DNA of 64,000 nt from Sipunculus nudus. Taxonomy: Eukaryota > Annelida > Sipuncula > Golfingiida > Sipunculidae. Below are positions 11,082 through 23,694 of the stretch, piece by piece; position 1 is the first letter of the stretch; every line of letters starts with the position of its first letter. The notes under the pieces are model-generated. The model saw only the letters and a program-made list of their open reading frames with translations, was not told the origin of the DNA and did no database searches. Location: positions 18,145,101 through 18,209,100 of the forward strand of contig CM049319.1 in assembly GCA_026874595.1 (NCBI GenBank), given 5' to 3'. Both the position numbers and the translations under genes were made by a program.

Positions 11082-12048
11082 TCCTGTATTAATAGATTAA
11101 GCTGAAAGGGGAATAAAGATATGTTATATACATGCATCAACAAATGCACATACATCCCTTACTGATGTATACATATATAAACTGCTATCAATCAAGAATT
11201 TGGTATAGACTAGCTGTGCTATCATTTCCAAACTTGCAATTTAACCAGGAACCATTAATTGGTGGACTGTACAGCAAGCCCATTCTGTGAGCACTGCGGC
11301 CCTCTCACATTAACTGTCAGTGTGTCACTTGTGAAATGAACCGCTTAGGCGCACTCGTGTACCGGTAACACCCCCCCCCCCCCCCAGCACAGGGGTCGTC
11401 TTTAATTTCTGTGTCCTTGTGATGCCAACATTCTGGCGAGAAAATAAGCTTTGCAGCCGATACAGTCAAACCGCCGTGACACCTGTTCAGGCATTGTGAG
11501 TATATCTATATTCTTCATTCCTTCCTGCTTTAATACCTGCATAGCTATATAATAAAAAAAAATTGGTACAAAATTTTAACAAGATTAATTGTGCGATCGA
11601 GTTGCATAAAAATCTGCCATTTCCTTGGTAAAGGTAAACGGGGAGGTTTCCTGGCCAGCTAGCCAGTCAGGTTCAATAATATCATGACCTACTGTGTATA
11701 CAAAAAAAGATGGTCTGAAATGTAGTTATAAGGTTAATTAAATAAATCCATATATGTTTATATTTGAATATATATATATATATTGTATGTATTGACATGT
11801 GTGTGTTTTGTAAATACCGGTATTTGTGTATATATGTATTCAAATGTGTGTGTGTTTGTGTGAGATTATATACTAAGTTTTCTATATAAGTAGTTGATCG
11901 TAATAGTGTGACATATCAGTGTGACTGGCTCCTGAGGAGCTGTCAGGGGGCATTACGCAAACTCCACAAGCAAGGAAGCCAAAGCCATAATTGTCTGACA
12001 TAGACTGAACCTGCTGCATTCCTTAGATTAACAAGCCCTATACACAGA
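10596..12048. other. no gene; microsatellite and C-run
   Basis: AT-rich DNA containing a (TA)n tract at about 11017-11078, a 15-base C run at 11371-11385 and a short TA tract near 11768. Nothing else is recognisable. Confidence 0.5.
11017..11078. repeat. (TA)n microsatellite
   Basis: About 30 uninterrupted TA dinucleotides. Confidence 0.95.
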
Positions 12049-12057
12049 CCATATTAC
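12049..12057. repeat. target site duplication CCATATTAC (left)
   Basis: Identical to 19731-19739. Confidence 0.85.
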
Positions 12058-12174
12058 ACGTCGTGGAAATTAGTGCAAGAGAACCGAGAACCGGATACTG
12101 GCCGTTCTCCACTTTCGCTCCATTTACCTCCGTTTATTATAGTGTGAATACTTTAATAAGCATACGAGTTTTTA
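12058..12174 (+). repeat. left terminal inverted repeat of the foldback element
   Basis: Matches the reverse complement of 19584-19730, apart from scattered substitutions and a ~30-bp segment present only on the right. Confidence 0.85.
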
Positions 12175-14588
12175 GCTCAGCTGACTTTCAGTCATGCTGG
12201 GCTATAGCGATGGGTCTTTGTCCGTCGTCCTTCCGTCTGTCCGTCCGGCCGTCCGGCCGTTAGCAGGGCACAAATCGTAACTGTAGGGGCTAGGGCCATG
12301 AACCCTATGCAGTCTTAGAGGTTATAAAAAGATCTCCTTGCAAAGCTGAAATTAGGTCACTGCGACCTATATTCTCGAAGTTATGGGCTGTGTTTGCACC
12401 TAGAAATAACTCTTTGAGACAAAATTTTCATCGAAAACCTTCCATCTTTCACATACAGCTCACCTACCAACAGGGGAAGAACCATAATTTTTTTAGGTCA
12501 AAAGGTCCAAGGTCAAGGTCACAGGAGCCTCTTCTTTGAAAAGCCTAAGGATGCATTTTAAGCCAACCCTTTCATCCCAATTCTTTGATCTTTCACATAT
12601 AGCTCACCTACTAAGTTCGAGAAGAATCCTATAGATTTTGAGGTCACAAGGTCAAAGGTCAGGGTCACAGGATCCACTTCTTTGAAAAGGTTGTGGACAC
12701 ATTTCAAGCTAGACTTTTCATTCCAAACCTTCCAGCACTGATATCGCTTCTCTGCCAACAGGGGAAAAGACCTGTTGATTTTGAGGTCAAAGGTCAAGTT
12801 CACAGCACCCACTTCTTGCGTGGAGTAATTTTCAGGCAAACTTTTCAATCTGTACCTTCCATCTGTCCTATATGGCTTACCTACCAAAAAGGGAAGAAGC
12901 CTATTGATGTTGAGGTCAAAAAGTCAAAGGTCAAGGTCACAATATTTAATTGTTCTAAATGCTTGTGAGCATATTTCAAGTGTAACTGTTCAACCCAAAC
13001 CTTGAGTCTTTCACATATGCCACATCTATGCATCACTCAGTTTCACTCAAACTTCATATTTATGGGTATTTTTGCTTGAATAAATAACTTATTGATTTTG
13101 GGGTCAGCTGGTCAGCAGGTTAAAGGTTGCAGGTCAAAGTTATTCACCCATTGGTTGCCAAGTAATTATACCAGATTTAAGTAGTTAGTAGTTACCCATC
13201 ATTTAGAAAGAATCCAGTTGATATATGGGCAAAAGGCCAAGGTCATAGGTCAGGGATGTTCACAATTACTTATTTTATAGACCATCTCTATTCTTCTTGT
13301 ATATTTAACCATCCCACTCCAGCTAGTACATCTCCCTGTGTGGCTGTAATTGTGAGTGACACTGGTGACATATGACTCCCTTTTGTATCAGCCTATTAAG
13401 TGATAAGGCTCAGTGATAGGTACCTCGTTACTTCATAACAAAAACACTGTTGTCAGAATGCTTCAGCCAGGCATTAAGACTATGAGAGTATAGTATTAAG
13501 GTTTAGCTACTGATTTATAAGATGATGGGAACATTTTGCAGTTTTGGAATCCTAGCAATAAACTTAGTTTCCTAGATATCTGAATATTTTAATATATATC
13601 ACCACATATAAAAGCAAGTGTTTGTTCTCATAATATGTGGATGTGTACCTTGATTTAGGATGGCTTTTTGTTTTATTTCAAGACTCTTAGTCATGCTTTC
13701 TGCATTTCTTTTCTTTCAGGTTTGGCAGTTTACCTACCCTGCTGACCCCATTGAAAAGCAGAGTGATTATAAAAAATATTGGACTTACACTTTTTACAAT
13801 TGCATATCTATAAATCTGATATGAGGGCCTGGACATGCCTTTTGAATTATTCTGGGCATTCATTACTGGATAATTTGCCCCAAGTTTGGTCTCTTATTGG
13901 AGAATGTGGGATATCAAATGTCATACTTGTCAGAAATCCATTATTTCTGCCAGTTAGCCACCTTAGAAATTCTTTCTTCAGTGCAGTTTCAGTAATTTTT
14001 TTTTAATGTTTGGTCCGATTTAGAGAATGTTTGTTGTCTGATTTCAGACTTGCTAGAAGTCCAATATGGCCACTAGGCAACCATCTTTTAATTCCTTTTA
14101 TTATCTCAAGAACAGTTAAAGTGAATGCAGTTGGATGTATATTTATGTAATCTTGTAAAGGTTTGGGTCAAATATTTCTGAATAAATTTTACCATCATTT
14201 ATAAAAGTGCAGTACAATTGGCTTGTATTGAATAAAAATTCATACAGAAACACCTGTTTCTCAATAATTCTTGCATGTATTTCCTTGATTTTTGCTATAT
14301 ATTTTGATCTTATATTTGCCCTTTGTGGTGTTCCTTTTGAGACTGACAGGTTTCAAGCAAGCTGTTGGAATAGTTCCTGATAGCTTAACAATCATGCCTT
14401 TTCCTCAGACCATTAATTCACTGTGTTTTAACCAGACATAGGTGATATATATTTCTGTTGTCATAGAAAATTTTCAACAAGTTGGCAAATTGGTTCTTCA
14501 AAATTTGACTGGAAGTTGTGAATCTCAGTCCATGATGTCACAGGTCATGCTTGGCAGCTGAGCGTCATGACCCATGGGTCACTTGTAT
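12175..14588 (+). repeat. insertion in the left arm, including an 'AGGTCA' repeat array
   Basis: Absent from the right arm, where the terminal repeat joins the tandem array directly. It begins 'ctcagctgactttcag' and then has a 'gtccgtcgtccttccgtc' stretch, typical of a dispersed bivalve repeat. Four imperfect ~140-bp units (about 12480-12960) follow, each with clustered AGGTCA half-sites and a 'cttcc..tttcacatat..cacctac' block. From about 13320 to 14588 the sequence is AT-rich with no recognisable gene. Confidence 0.6.
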
Positions 14589-17207
14589 TTACTGTTTATT
14601 ATGTAACACATGACAAACTAAAATATGAATATTCCTTAAAAGATAAATAAAAACCAACATTAAAAATATAAACTTTTTTCGAATATTAGGCTACTGTATG
14701 GTGTATATTCTGGCGGTGTACATTTCATTTCAAGTGAGATAACTTTTTTATAAAGTGAGCATGCGATTTTAAAAATATGTATTTTTCTAGATCAATTTTA
14801 TCAGATTGTGCCTCATCCCCTACGGGATATGCGAAATTAAACCACAACTCATTCTATTGATAATTTCCTGGTCCACAGGATGGCGAAAATTCAGGAGAGG
14901 TACATTTAGTTTTAAGTGAGATATCTTTTTTCAAAGTGTGCAAAGTATTTGAAATATATATTTAGTAATACATTGAACAAATTATCAGGCTGTGCCTCAT
15001 CCCCTACGGGATAGGCGAAATTAAACCACACGTCAATCTGTAGATACATTCCTGTGCTACAGGATGGTGAAAATTCTAGAGAGGTACATTGTCTTTCAAG
15101 TGAGATATCTTTTTTTCAAAGTTTGCCTATTTTTCAAATATAGAATAATACATTTAAGCAAATATCAGGCTGTGCCTCATTGCCTACCTAAAAGTCATTA
15201 TTAAGAGACGCCTCATTCAGTAACTTTATCCCTCAGCTAAACACCTGTGAAACCTTTGGAGAGGTACATTACGTTTCAAGTGAGATATCTTTTTTCAAAG
15301 TGTGCATATTATTTGAAATATATATTTATTTAAACATTTAAAAATTATCAGGCAGTGCTTCATCCCCTACGGGATAGGCAAAATCAAACCACACCTCAAT
15401 CTGTAGATAACTTCCTGGGCTACAGGATGTTGAAATCTCTGGAGAGGTACATTGCGTTTCAAGTGAGATATCTTTTTTCAAAGTTTGCTCTATTTTAAAT
15501 ATATATTTAGTAAAACATTGAACAAATTATCCGGATGTGACTCATCCCCTACGGGATGGGCGAAATTAAACCCCACCTCAAACTGTAGATAACTCCCTGG
15601 GCTACAGGATGGTAAAAACTCTGGAGAGGTACATTGCGTTTCAAGTGAGATATCTTTTTTAAAAGTATGCATATTATTTGAAATATATATTTATTAAAAC
15701 TTTAAAAAAATTATCAGGCTGTGTCTCATCCCCTACGGGATGGGCGAAATTAAACCACACATCAATCTGTAGATAACTTCCTGGGCTACAGGATGGTAAA
15801 CACTGTGTGGAGGTACATTGCGTTTAAAGTGAGATATCTTTTTTCAAAGTATGCATAATATTTGAAATATAAACTTTTTTTACATTGAACAGATTATCCG
15901 GTTGTGCCTCACTCCCTACGGGATAGGCGAAATTAAACTACACCTCAATCTGTAGATATCTTCCTCGGCTACAGGATGGTAAAAACTCCCTGGGCTACAG
16001 GATGGTAAAAACTCTGGAGAGGTACATTTCGTTTCAAGTGAGATATCTTTTTTTAAAGTATGCATATTATTTGAAATATATAATATTTAAAATATTGAAA
16101 AAAAAATATCAGACTGTGCCTCATCCCCTACGGGATGGGCGAAATTAAACCACACCTCAATCTGTAGATAACTCCCTGGGCTACAGGATGGTGAAACTAC
16201 TGGAGAGGTACATTTCGTTTCAAGTGAGATATCTTTTTTCAAAGTATGCATATTATTTGAAATATATAATATTTAAAATATTGAACAAATGATCCGGCCA
16301 TGCCTCATCCCCTACGGGATTGGCGAAATTAAACCAGACCTCAATCTGTAGATATCTCCCTGGGTTACAGGATGGTGAAATTACTGGAGAGGTACATTTC
16401 GTTTCAAGTGAGATATCTTTTTTCAAAGTATGCATAATATTTGAAATATATATTGATTAAAACATTGAAAAAAAAATTATCAGGCTGTGCCTCATCCCCT
16501 ACGGGATGGGTGAAATTAAACCACACATCAATCTGTAGATAACTTCCTGGGCTACAGGATGTTGAAATCTCTGGAGAGGTACATTGCGTTTCAAGTGAGA
16601 TATCTTTTTTCAAAGTTTGCTCTATTTTAAATATATATTTAGTAAAACTTTGAACAAATTATCCGGATGTGACTCATCCCCTACGGGATGGGCGAAATTA
16701 AACCCCACCTCAAACTGTAGATAACTCCCTGGGCTACAGGATGGTAAAAACTCTGGAGAGGTACATTGCGTTTCAAGTGAGATATCCTTTTTCAAAGTGT
16801 CCACTGTATTCGAAATATATACTTAGTAAAACATTGAATAAATTATCAGACTGTACCTCATCCCCTACGGGAAGGACGAAATTAAACCACACATCAATCT
16901 GTAGATAACTCCCTGGGCTACAGGATGGTAAAAACTCTGGAGAGGTACATTGCGTTTCAAATGAGATATCCTTTTTCAAAGTGTCCACTGTATTTGAAAT
17001 ATATACTTAGTAAAACATTGAACAAATCAGACTGTGCCTCATCCCCTACGGGATAGGTAAAATCAAACCACACCTCAATCTGTAGATAACTCCCTCGGCT
17101 ACAGGATGGTGAAATTACTGGAGAGGTACATTTCGTTTCAAGTGAGATATCTTTTTTAAAAGTATGCATATTATTTGAAATATATATTTATTAAAACTTT
17201 AAAAAAA
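14589..17207 (+). repeat. left foldback arm: about 13 tandem ~183-bp units
   Basis: Each unit contains 'ctgtgcctcatcccctac', 'gggatgggcgaaattaaac', 'ctacaggatggt', 'gagaggtacatt' and 'caagtgagatatctttttt'. One unit near 15180 is a variant type B with a different middle ('aagtcattattaagagac'). The first ~110 bp is the non-tandem edge shared with the right arm. Confidence 0.92.
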
Positions 17208-19583
17208 TAATTTCACCATCCTGTAGCCCAGGGGGATATCTACAGATTGAGGTCTGGTTTAATTTCGCCCATCCCGTAGGCAATGACGCACCGCTTGAAA
17301 ATTTGTTCAATGTATTACTATATATTTAAAAAATGGCAAATTTTGAAAAAAAAATATCTCACTTGAAACGAAATGTACCTAACCTGAGTTTTCACCATCC
17401 TGTAGCCCAGGGAGTTATCTACAGATTGAGGTGTGGTTTAATTTCGCCTATCCCGTAGGGGATGAGGCACAGCCTAATAATTTGTTCAGTGTATTACTAT
17501 ATATTTAAAAAATGGCAAATTTTGAAAAAAAAAAAGATATCTCACTTGAAACGAAATGTACCTTACCAGAGTTTTCACCATCCTGTAGCCCAGGAAGTTA
17601 TCTACAGATTGAGGTGTGCTTTAATTTCGCCCATCCCGTAGGTGATGAGGCAGAGCCTGATAATATGTTCAATGTATAACTATATATTTAAAAAATTGCA
17701 AATTTTGAAAAAAAATTATCTCACTTGAAATGAAATGTACTTCTCCAGAGTTTTTACAGGTATTTAGCAGATGTGTATAGCTACTGAATGAAGTGTCTCT
17801 AAGTATTGACTATCCCGTAGGCAATGAGGCACAGCCTAACAATTGGTTTAATGTAGTTATATGTATATTTCAAATATTATGCACATTTAGATAGAAGATA
17901 TCTCACTTAAAACGAAATGTACCTCTCCAGAGTTTCACCATCATGTAGCCAATGAAGTTATCTACAGATTGACGTGTGGTTTAATTTCGCCCATCCCGTA
18001 GGGGATGAGGCACAGCTTGATAATTTTTTTTCAATATTTTTCTAAGTATATATTACAAATAATATGCATACTTTGAAAAAAGATATCTCACTTGAAACGA
18101 AATGTACCTGTCCAGAGTTTTCACAGGTATTTAGCTGATGAATATAGTTATTGAATGAGGCGTCTCTTAGTATTGACTATCCCGTACGCAATGAGACACA
18201 GGCTGACAATTTGTTCAATGTAGTTATATATATATATTTCAAATATTATGCACAATATTAGATAAAAGATATCTCACTTAAAACGAAATGTACCTCTCCA
18301 GAGTTTTCACCATCCTGTAGCCAATGAAGTTATCAACAGATTGACGTGTCGTTTAATTTCGCCCATCCCGTAGACAATGAGGCACGGCCTGTTAATTTTT
18401 TTAATATATTACTATATATATATTTCAAATACTATGCACACTGCGACAAAAGATATCTCACTTGAAACGAAATGTACCTCTCCAGAGTTTTTACCATCCT
18501 GTAGCCAATGAAGTTATCTACAGATTGACGTGTGGTTTAATTTCGCCCATCCCGTAGGGAATGAGGCACAGCCTGATAATTTTTTTCAATGTTTTTCTAA
18601 ACATATATTTCAAATAATATGCATACTTTGAAAAAAAGATATCTCACTTGAAATGAAATGTACCTCTCCAGAGTTTTTACAGGTATTTAGCTGATGAATA
18701 CAGTTACTGAATGAGGCGTGTCTTAGTATTGACTATCCCGTAGGCAATGAGGCACAGCCTGATAAATATTCAATGTATTACTATATATTTTTCAAACACT
18801 ATGCACATTTTGAAAAAAGATATCTCACTTAAAACGAAATGTACCTCTCCAGAGTTTTCACGATCATGTAGCCAATGAAGTTATCTACAGATTGACGTGT
18901 GGTTTAATTTCGCCCATCCCGTAGGGGATGAGGCACAGCCTGATAATTTTTTTCAATGTTTTTCTAAATATATATTTCAAATAATATGCATTAAATGTAC
19001 CTCTTCAGAGTTTTCACAGGTATTTAGCTGATGAATATAGTTACTGAATGAGGCGTCTCTTTACAGTGACTATCTCGTAGGCAATGAGGCACAGCCTGAC
19101 ATTTTGTTAAATGTATTGCTATATATTAAAACAATTTGAAAAAAGATTTCTCACTTAAAACGAAATGTACCTCTCCAGAGTTTTCGCCATCCTGTGGCCC
19201 AGGAAGTAACCCACAGAATGAATTGTGGTTCAATTTCGCCCATGCCGTAGGAGATGAGGCACAATCTGATAATTTGATCTACAAAAATACATATATTTTT
19301 AAAATTGCATGCACACTTGAAATGAAATGTATACAACATACTGTAGCCTAATATTCGAAATATTCGAGAAATGTTGATTTTCTTTATGTTGGTTTTGATT
19401 TAGGCCTATTTTATATATATATGTGTAAATACATATAAATATTTCTAATATATATATTTATATGTATATATGAGAAAACTATATATATAGCTTCTGAATG
19501 ATTATTATAATATAATATTTATATAATATATAATATATAATATTTTTATTCATGATTTGTCATGTGTTACATAATAAACAGTT
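17208..19583 (-). repeat. right foldback arm: about 12 tandem ~183-bp units, inverted
   Basis: Same unit in reverse orientation ('aatttcgcccatcccgtag', 'aaagatatctcacttgaaac'). Four units (near 17813, 18177, 18735 and 19073) are type B, giving an approximately alternating A/B pattern not seen in the left arm. Confidence 0.92.
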
Positions 19584-19730
19584 AATAAAAACTCGTATGT
19601 TTATTGAAACGTATTTTTAAGCCGCCCAGCAAGCGGGAACGCATACTAGAATAAACGGAGGTAAATGGAGCGAAAGCGGAGAACGGCCAGAATCCGGTTC
19701 TCGGTTCTCTTGCACTAACTTCCACGACGT
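19584..19730 (-). repeat. right terminal inverted repeat of the foldback element
   Basis: Counterpart of 12058-12174. It runs straight into the right tandem arm, whereas on the left a 2.4-kb insertion separates the two. Confidence 0.85.
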
Positions 19731-19739
19731 CCATATTAC
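19731..19739. repeat. target site duplication CCATATTAC (right)
   Basis: Identical to 12049-12057. Confidence 0.85.
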
Positions 19740-21060
19740 CCTACCTCCTCCCTCTCTCTCTCTCTTCCTCACCTCATTCATAAACTTCAGCAATTACAGT
19801 GCTCAGACTGGCATCGTATGCCCTTATTCACTGAAACCTTACTATATCCTGAAACATAGCATGTTGCCCTCCCTCTTATTTTGTCTTCATTATCTACTTT
19901 ATAATGACATTAATGATGCACACGACCATAGCATTATAATCACATTCATATAGGCCTATTTTTAAATAACATTGAAGTTTAGTAAATAAAAGTGGCAAAA
20001 TTGAATATTAAAATAAAATGAATAAATAAAATATTGGGGAAAACTTTAAATAATTTTGATGTACTGAACGCACTGTGTGTATTACATTAAGTGCAGTCAC
20101 TTGTTTTATATTTCAGGTTGAATTATATATATATATATATTATATATATATATATAAACTCCTTTATACAGGCCACCATTAGACTGTAAAAAATGGAAAT
20201 AAAAAGGGAAAAAGGGAGAGGCCTTATAATGCAGCAGTGAGCATGCAGGGTTAGGAATCAAATTGGGCCGGCTAAATCTAGCCTTGATATTGGATATTGT
20301 TGCTTTTAAGTGTGGCTGTACGCGGAATTATATTGTATATATAGATACTTTTACGAATAAATTTGTAAAACAATCTTAATATACCATTTGTGAAAATAAG
20401 AGTATAAGTAATAAAAAAAACCAGACCAATGTAAAAAGAAAAATGTGTTTAAAACTGTTTAAATCATTTTATGTAACTTACAGTTAATGATTTAAAGGGG
20501 TATATATAAATCAGTAAAATATAAATGACAAAAAAATTATTATTTAACAAATCATGATTTTCACTGTGCATTTTACAAAAATAACAGAAAATACTTAAGG
20601 ATGTGATTTATTGCTACTCAGTTCTCATTTAAGTGGTCGGCTAGAGATAAAATATATTTATGCTCGGTCACACCAATATGCACACACTTGAACCTGCTCA
20701 CAGTTATCCCATAAATAATTATTCAAAACTTCATATATATCATTCATACCCATCCAGTCACTTGCTCTGTTCTCGGAAGTGCTGAAAGAAGTGCACAAGA
20801 CATGGAATTGTGGGAAAAATTGGCCGAGGTTTATTAAAAATAACATTAAAATTTTCATATTCAATATATTCAGCAATTATCCCTTCTTTCTCACTGGCGG
20901 GAAGGTGGGGTACAACACGCCATATATATCGTATAGGTCATACTTACAGTAAAAGTAGTAGAATAAAAGTAAACAGTTTACACCACGACAAATATACTGT
21001 TTAGAAACAATAAACTTTAAAATTTTAACATTAACAAGTAGAACACAGAGTGCTTAAGTC
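19740..21060. other. no gene recognised
   Basis: AT-rich. A (CT)n stretch near 19750-19768 and a TA tract near 20126-20155. Only short open frames without recognisable similarity. Confidence 0.45.
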
Positions 21061-21465
21061 GGCGGCGAAGGGGGTGGTGGTGGATTTTTCTTCCAGATAG
21101 TACGTTGCTGGTTGTCATTTTTCCTGACAGATGAATTCACTGGTCGTCGTTTCTCCTGGTACTAGTGGTAGATGGTTGCCGAGTGCTAGTTGACGAGTGA
21201 TCTTGTCCCAGCGCGGGCATGTCTTCTCTAACAATGACCTGGACTGCTATTGGCCGGTACTTACTTCCGGTTTGCAGTGCCTTATGGTCGCCCAAATCTT
21301 TCTTAATATAATATTTAATGGAGTTTTTAGTCTAGTTAAAATACGGATGGGGATGTAAGTAACATATAAGATCATACTTTTAGGGATCATTTCTATAGTA
21401 TGATCTTTTTCTAGATACTTGCCTGGTTCGGAGTTTTTCCGTTCGGCACGCATCTTCATCCTGAG

Positions 21466-22458
21466 ATGACTTCTAACCCGTGGGGTGGCGGGACTTCGCG
21501 TCCTGTTGCTGCCAGAATGAACTCTCTTCGCCACGCAGATTGTTCTGTGATCTGTCTACATCAGTTTACGGTGCCTGAAGTACATGATGCAATACGAGAA
21601 TTAGTTCTAGTATATGGTAAAAGCCTCCGTGCTGCTCATCCGATTTCAGCCACCAATCTGCAGCTTGTGATGAGCAGCCCCGACGAAGCTGAGACTGTCG
21701 CGGTGACGGGGGGCGGGGGGGGGGGGGGGGGGGGCTGTGTTGCGGCATAACATTAGAGACCTTTTTGCCTGATACCACGAAACCAGTTTGGGTTAGCCTG
21801 AGAGGACTCCCGCTCGATGTACCCCATCAATTAATCACAGACTCTTTGTCACTTTATGGTAAAGTTTTGAAGGCGTGTCGCCACAAGCTGTGGCAGGGGA
21901 CTGAACTTCCCATGCTCGATCGGGAAGCATTGATGTTTGTGAATAAAGAGTTGCCTGACCGTATGGAATATACTAAAGGTGAACGTAGGTATGTTGCCTA
22001 TGTCCACTACAAGGGTAAGACACGTGTTTGCTGGTGGGTGTAGACAGGAAGGACATCTTCAGAGAGATTACCCAGAGCGTGCTCGCACTCATACAGACCC
22101 TGAACCTGAACCTGAACCCCGAGACCGACCAGTGCCCGAGAGACCAGAAACCGTGCCAGAACCAGAACTGTCCCCAGAAGGTGCCAATGAGGATGACAGC
22201 GACGACGAATTCCCGCGCTTGGTTATAGATGAGAGCGTTGGTGATGTCTCTGGGTCATCCACACTGAGTAGGAAGCGTAGGCTCCCAACACCTCCAGATG
22301 CAAGGACCAGGCCCCGGACTACACTTATAGATGCTCCGTCTCCCGTTGATTCACCTGCTGATGATATACCCGCCGACGAACAGATGGACGAGCCCCTGGC
22401 GGATGTGTTAGGCCCAGGACCCCCATTCACTCAAGTGACGAACTCTTCTGCGGAATGA
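21466..22458 (+). pseudogene. LINE ORF1 (L1/Tx1-like), broken
   Basis: Three overlapping frames (21466-21750, 21765-22043, 21979-22458) together give an ORF1-type protein. The N-terminal part is followed by an RRM-like segment (VWVSLRGLPLDVPHQ), a zinc-knuckle region and a long acidic/Pro-rich C-terminal tail. A homopolymer of about 20 G near 21715-21734 disrupts the first frame. A frameshift falls inside the knuckle, and its final Cys position reads Tyr. ORF1 proteins of such LINEs bind the element RNA. Spacing to the ORF2 start (about 30 bases) fits a single bicistronic LINE. Confidence 0.7.
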
Positions 22459-23321
22459 GTTTTCCTATTCTCTTTTGACTTTTCACTGTCGCTTCTTTAA
22501 ATATTAGAGGACTAGCAAATACCCGTGCTACGCACGGTTTGGGACGACACGAAAATCCGTATATGGTGGTATCGGAAATCCACAGAAAATTTGGAGATAC
22601 GGAAAATCACAAAAATCGCGTTACGATATTAATATATAGATCCATTATAAGTATGGTGTTGTGGATATATATCTTTCGGAACATGTTTCGGAACAGCGTA
22701 CGGTCCCCCGGACCCAGTGCTTAACATGTGTTCGGGGTCTTTTACAAATAGTAACCTACACATGTACCCTGTGACATGAGAAACTGATCAACAGGATTAC
22801 GTATAAATACGAAAGAAACCGTTCACGGAATAGACCTAAGAAGAAAATGCAAAAATACCAGTTTTAGTTGTGAAAATAGTATCAATGATGGCCATGACTT
22901 ATACGCAATAAGCATACATACTGAATTAAAGAGTTAAAAGTCTTTAAAAACAAAAAATATTAAATAAACATTATTGAAAATAAGATGGCACATGCATGTA
23001 ACAGAAACAAATAAAGTACAAACGTATTAAATATACATTTTTACAGGAGTTGCACATTTGTAACTGCAGTAATGAGAAAAAATCTCGATTGACAAAACAT
23101 TTAAAATCTATATTATGTGTTTACAACTTTCGTGGTGCCACTTCAACGTGTACACATCACACTGAACCAACCACGATGTCAATTTGGCTAACATTTACTT
23201 TACACCTATTACATATTAGGCCTGCATGTGTTGGTGAATATTTGTCAAGGACATAAATCACACGCAAGGCCCTTGACTTCGTGCGACCAAGTGCGACTGT
23301 ATATATGACAAAAAAAATAAT

Positions 23322-23598
23322 AAAAGGTATGGTTCTCAGGCACCGCCCGCATCAATTGTACTCCCCCCTCCCGCATAAAAAAATCATTTTGATTTTCATC
23401 TTTCAAGAAGATAAAATGATACAATTTTGATCAGATTTCCTTTGTTATGTACTTTTGTGTGTATAACAAAACAATTCTGTTATTTTCATGCTTTCCCTGA
23501 TCATGTGAATTTTTTATCGAAACGAACAAAACAAAGGTAAAATATCGCCCGGCCTCACAGGTTTCTGATATAAAGTGTCTGAGAACCATACCTTTTTT
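23322..23598 (+). mobile_element. MITE, family A copy 1
   Basis: About 277 bp with terminal inverted repeats (left AAAAGGTATGGTTCTCAGGC; right its complement ending near 23598). A homologous copy lies at 58040-58360 with the same ends and internal 'tttcaagaagataaaat' block. Confidence 0.7.
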
Positions 23599-23694
23599 CG
23601 GCCTATTCATAACGATTTCCTGCGACCCGGTAGATGTGCACTCAAGCATATCAGGCCACGAAGAGGGCTCCTGCAAAACAACTCTCTCAAAGAT

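Larger units (their letters stand above)
12058..19730. mobile_element. 7.7-kb foldback DNA transposon with 9-bp target duplication
   Basis: Terminal inverted repeats open ACGTCGTGGAA (12058) and close TTCCACGACGT (19730). They extend about 115-145 bp with few mismatches. CCATATTAC lies directly outside both ends (12049-12057 and 19731-19739), a 9-bp duplication. Inside, two long arms of tandem ~183-bp units face each other around 17208. No transposase is present, so the element is non-autonomous. Long inverted arms made of tandem units plus a 9-bp duplication is the layout of Drosophila FB-type foldback elements, which are linked to Mutator-like transposases. That link is an inference here. 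Confidence 0.85.

Noticed and set aside
12558-12887. 109-codon minus-strand frame
   Set aside because: Lies in tandem AGGTCA-bearing repeat units. The protein pattern only mirrors the repeat.
15490-17169. Series of ~60-codon similar open frames in the foldback arms (KKDISLETQCTSPE type)
   Set aside because: The ~183-bp unit is 61 codons, so the same chance frame recurs. It is interrupted at nearly every unit border and conserved no better than other frames.
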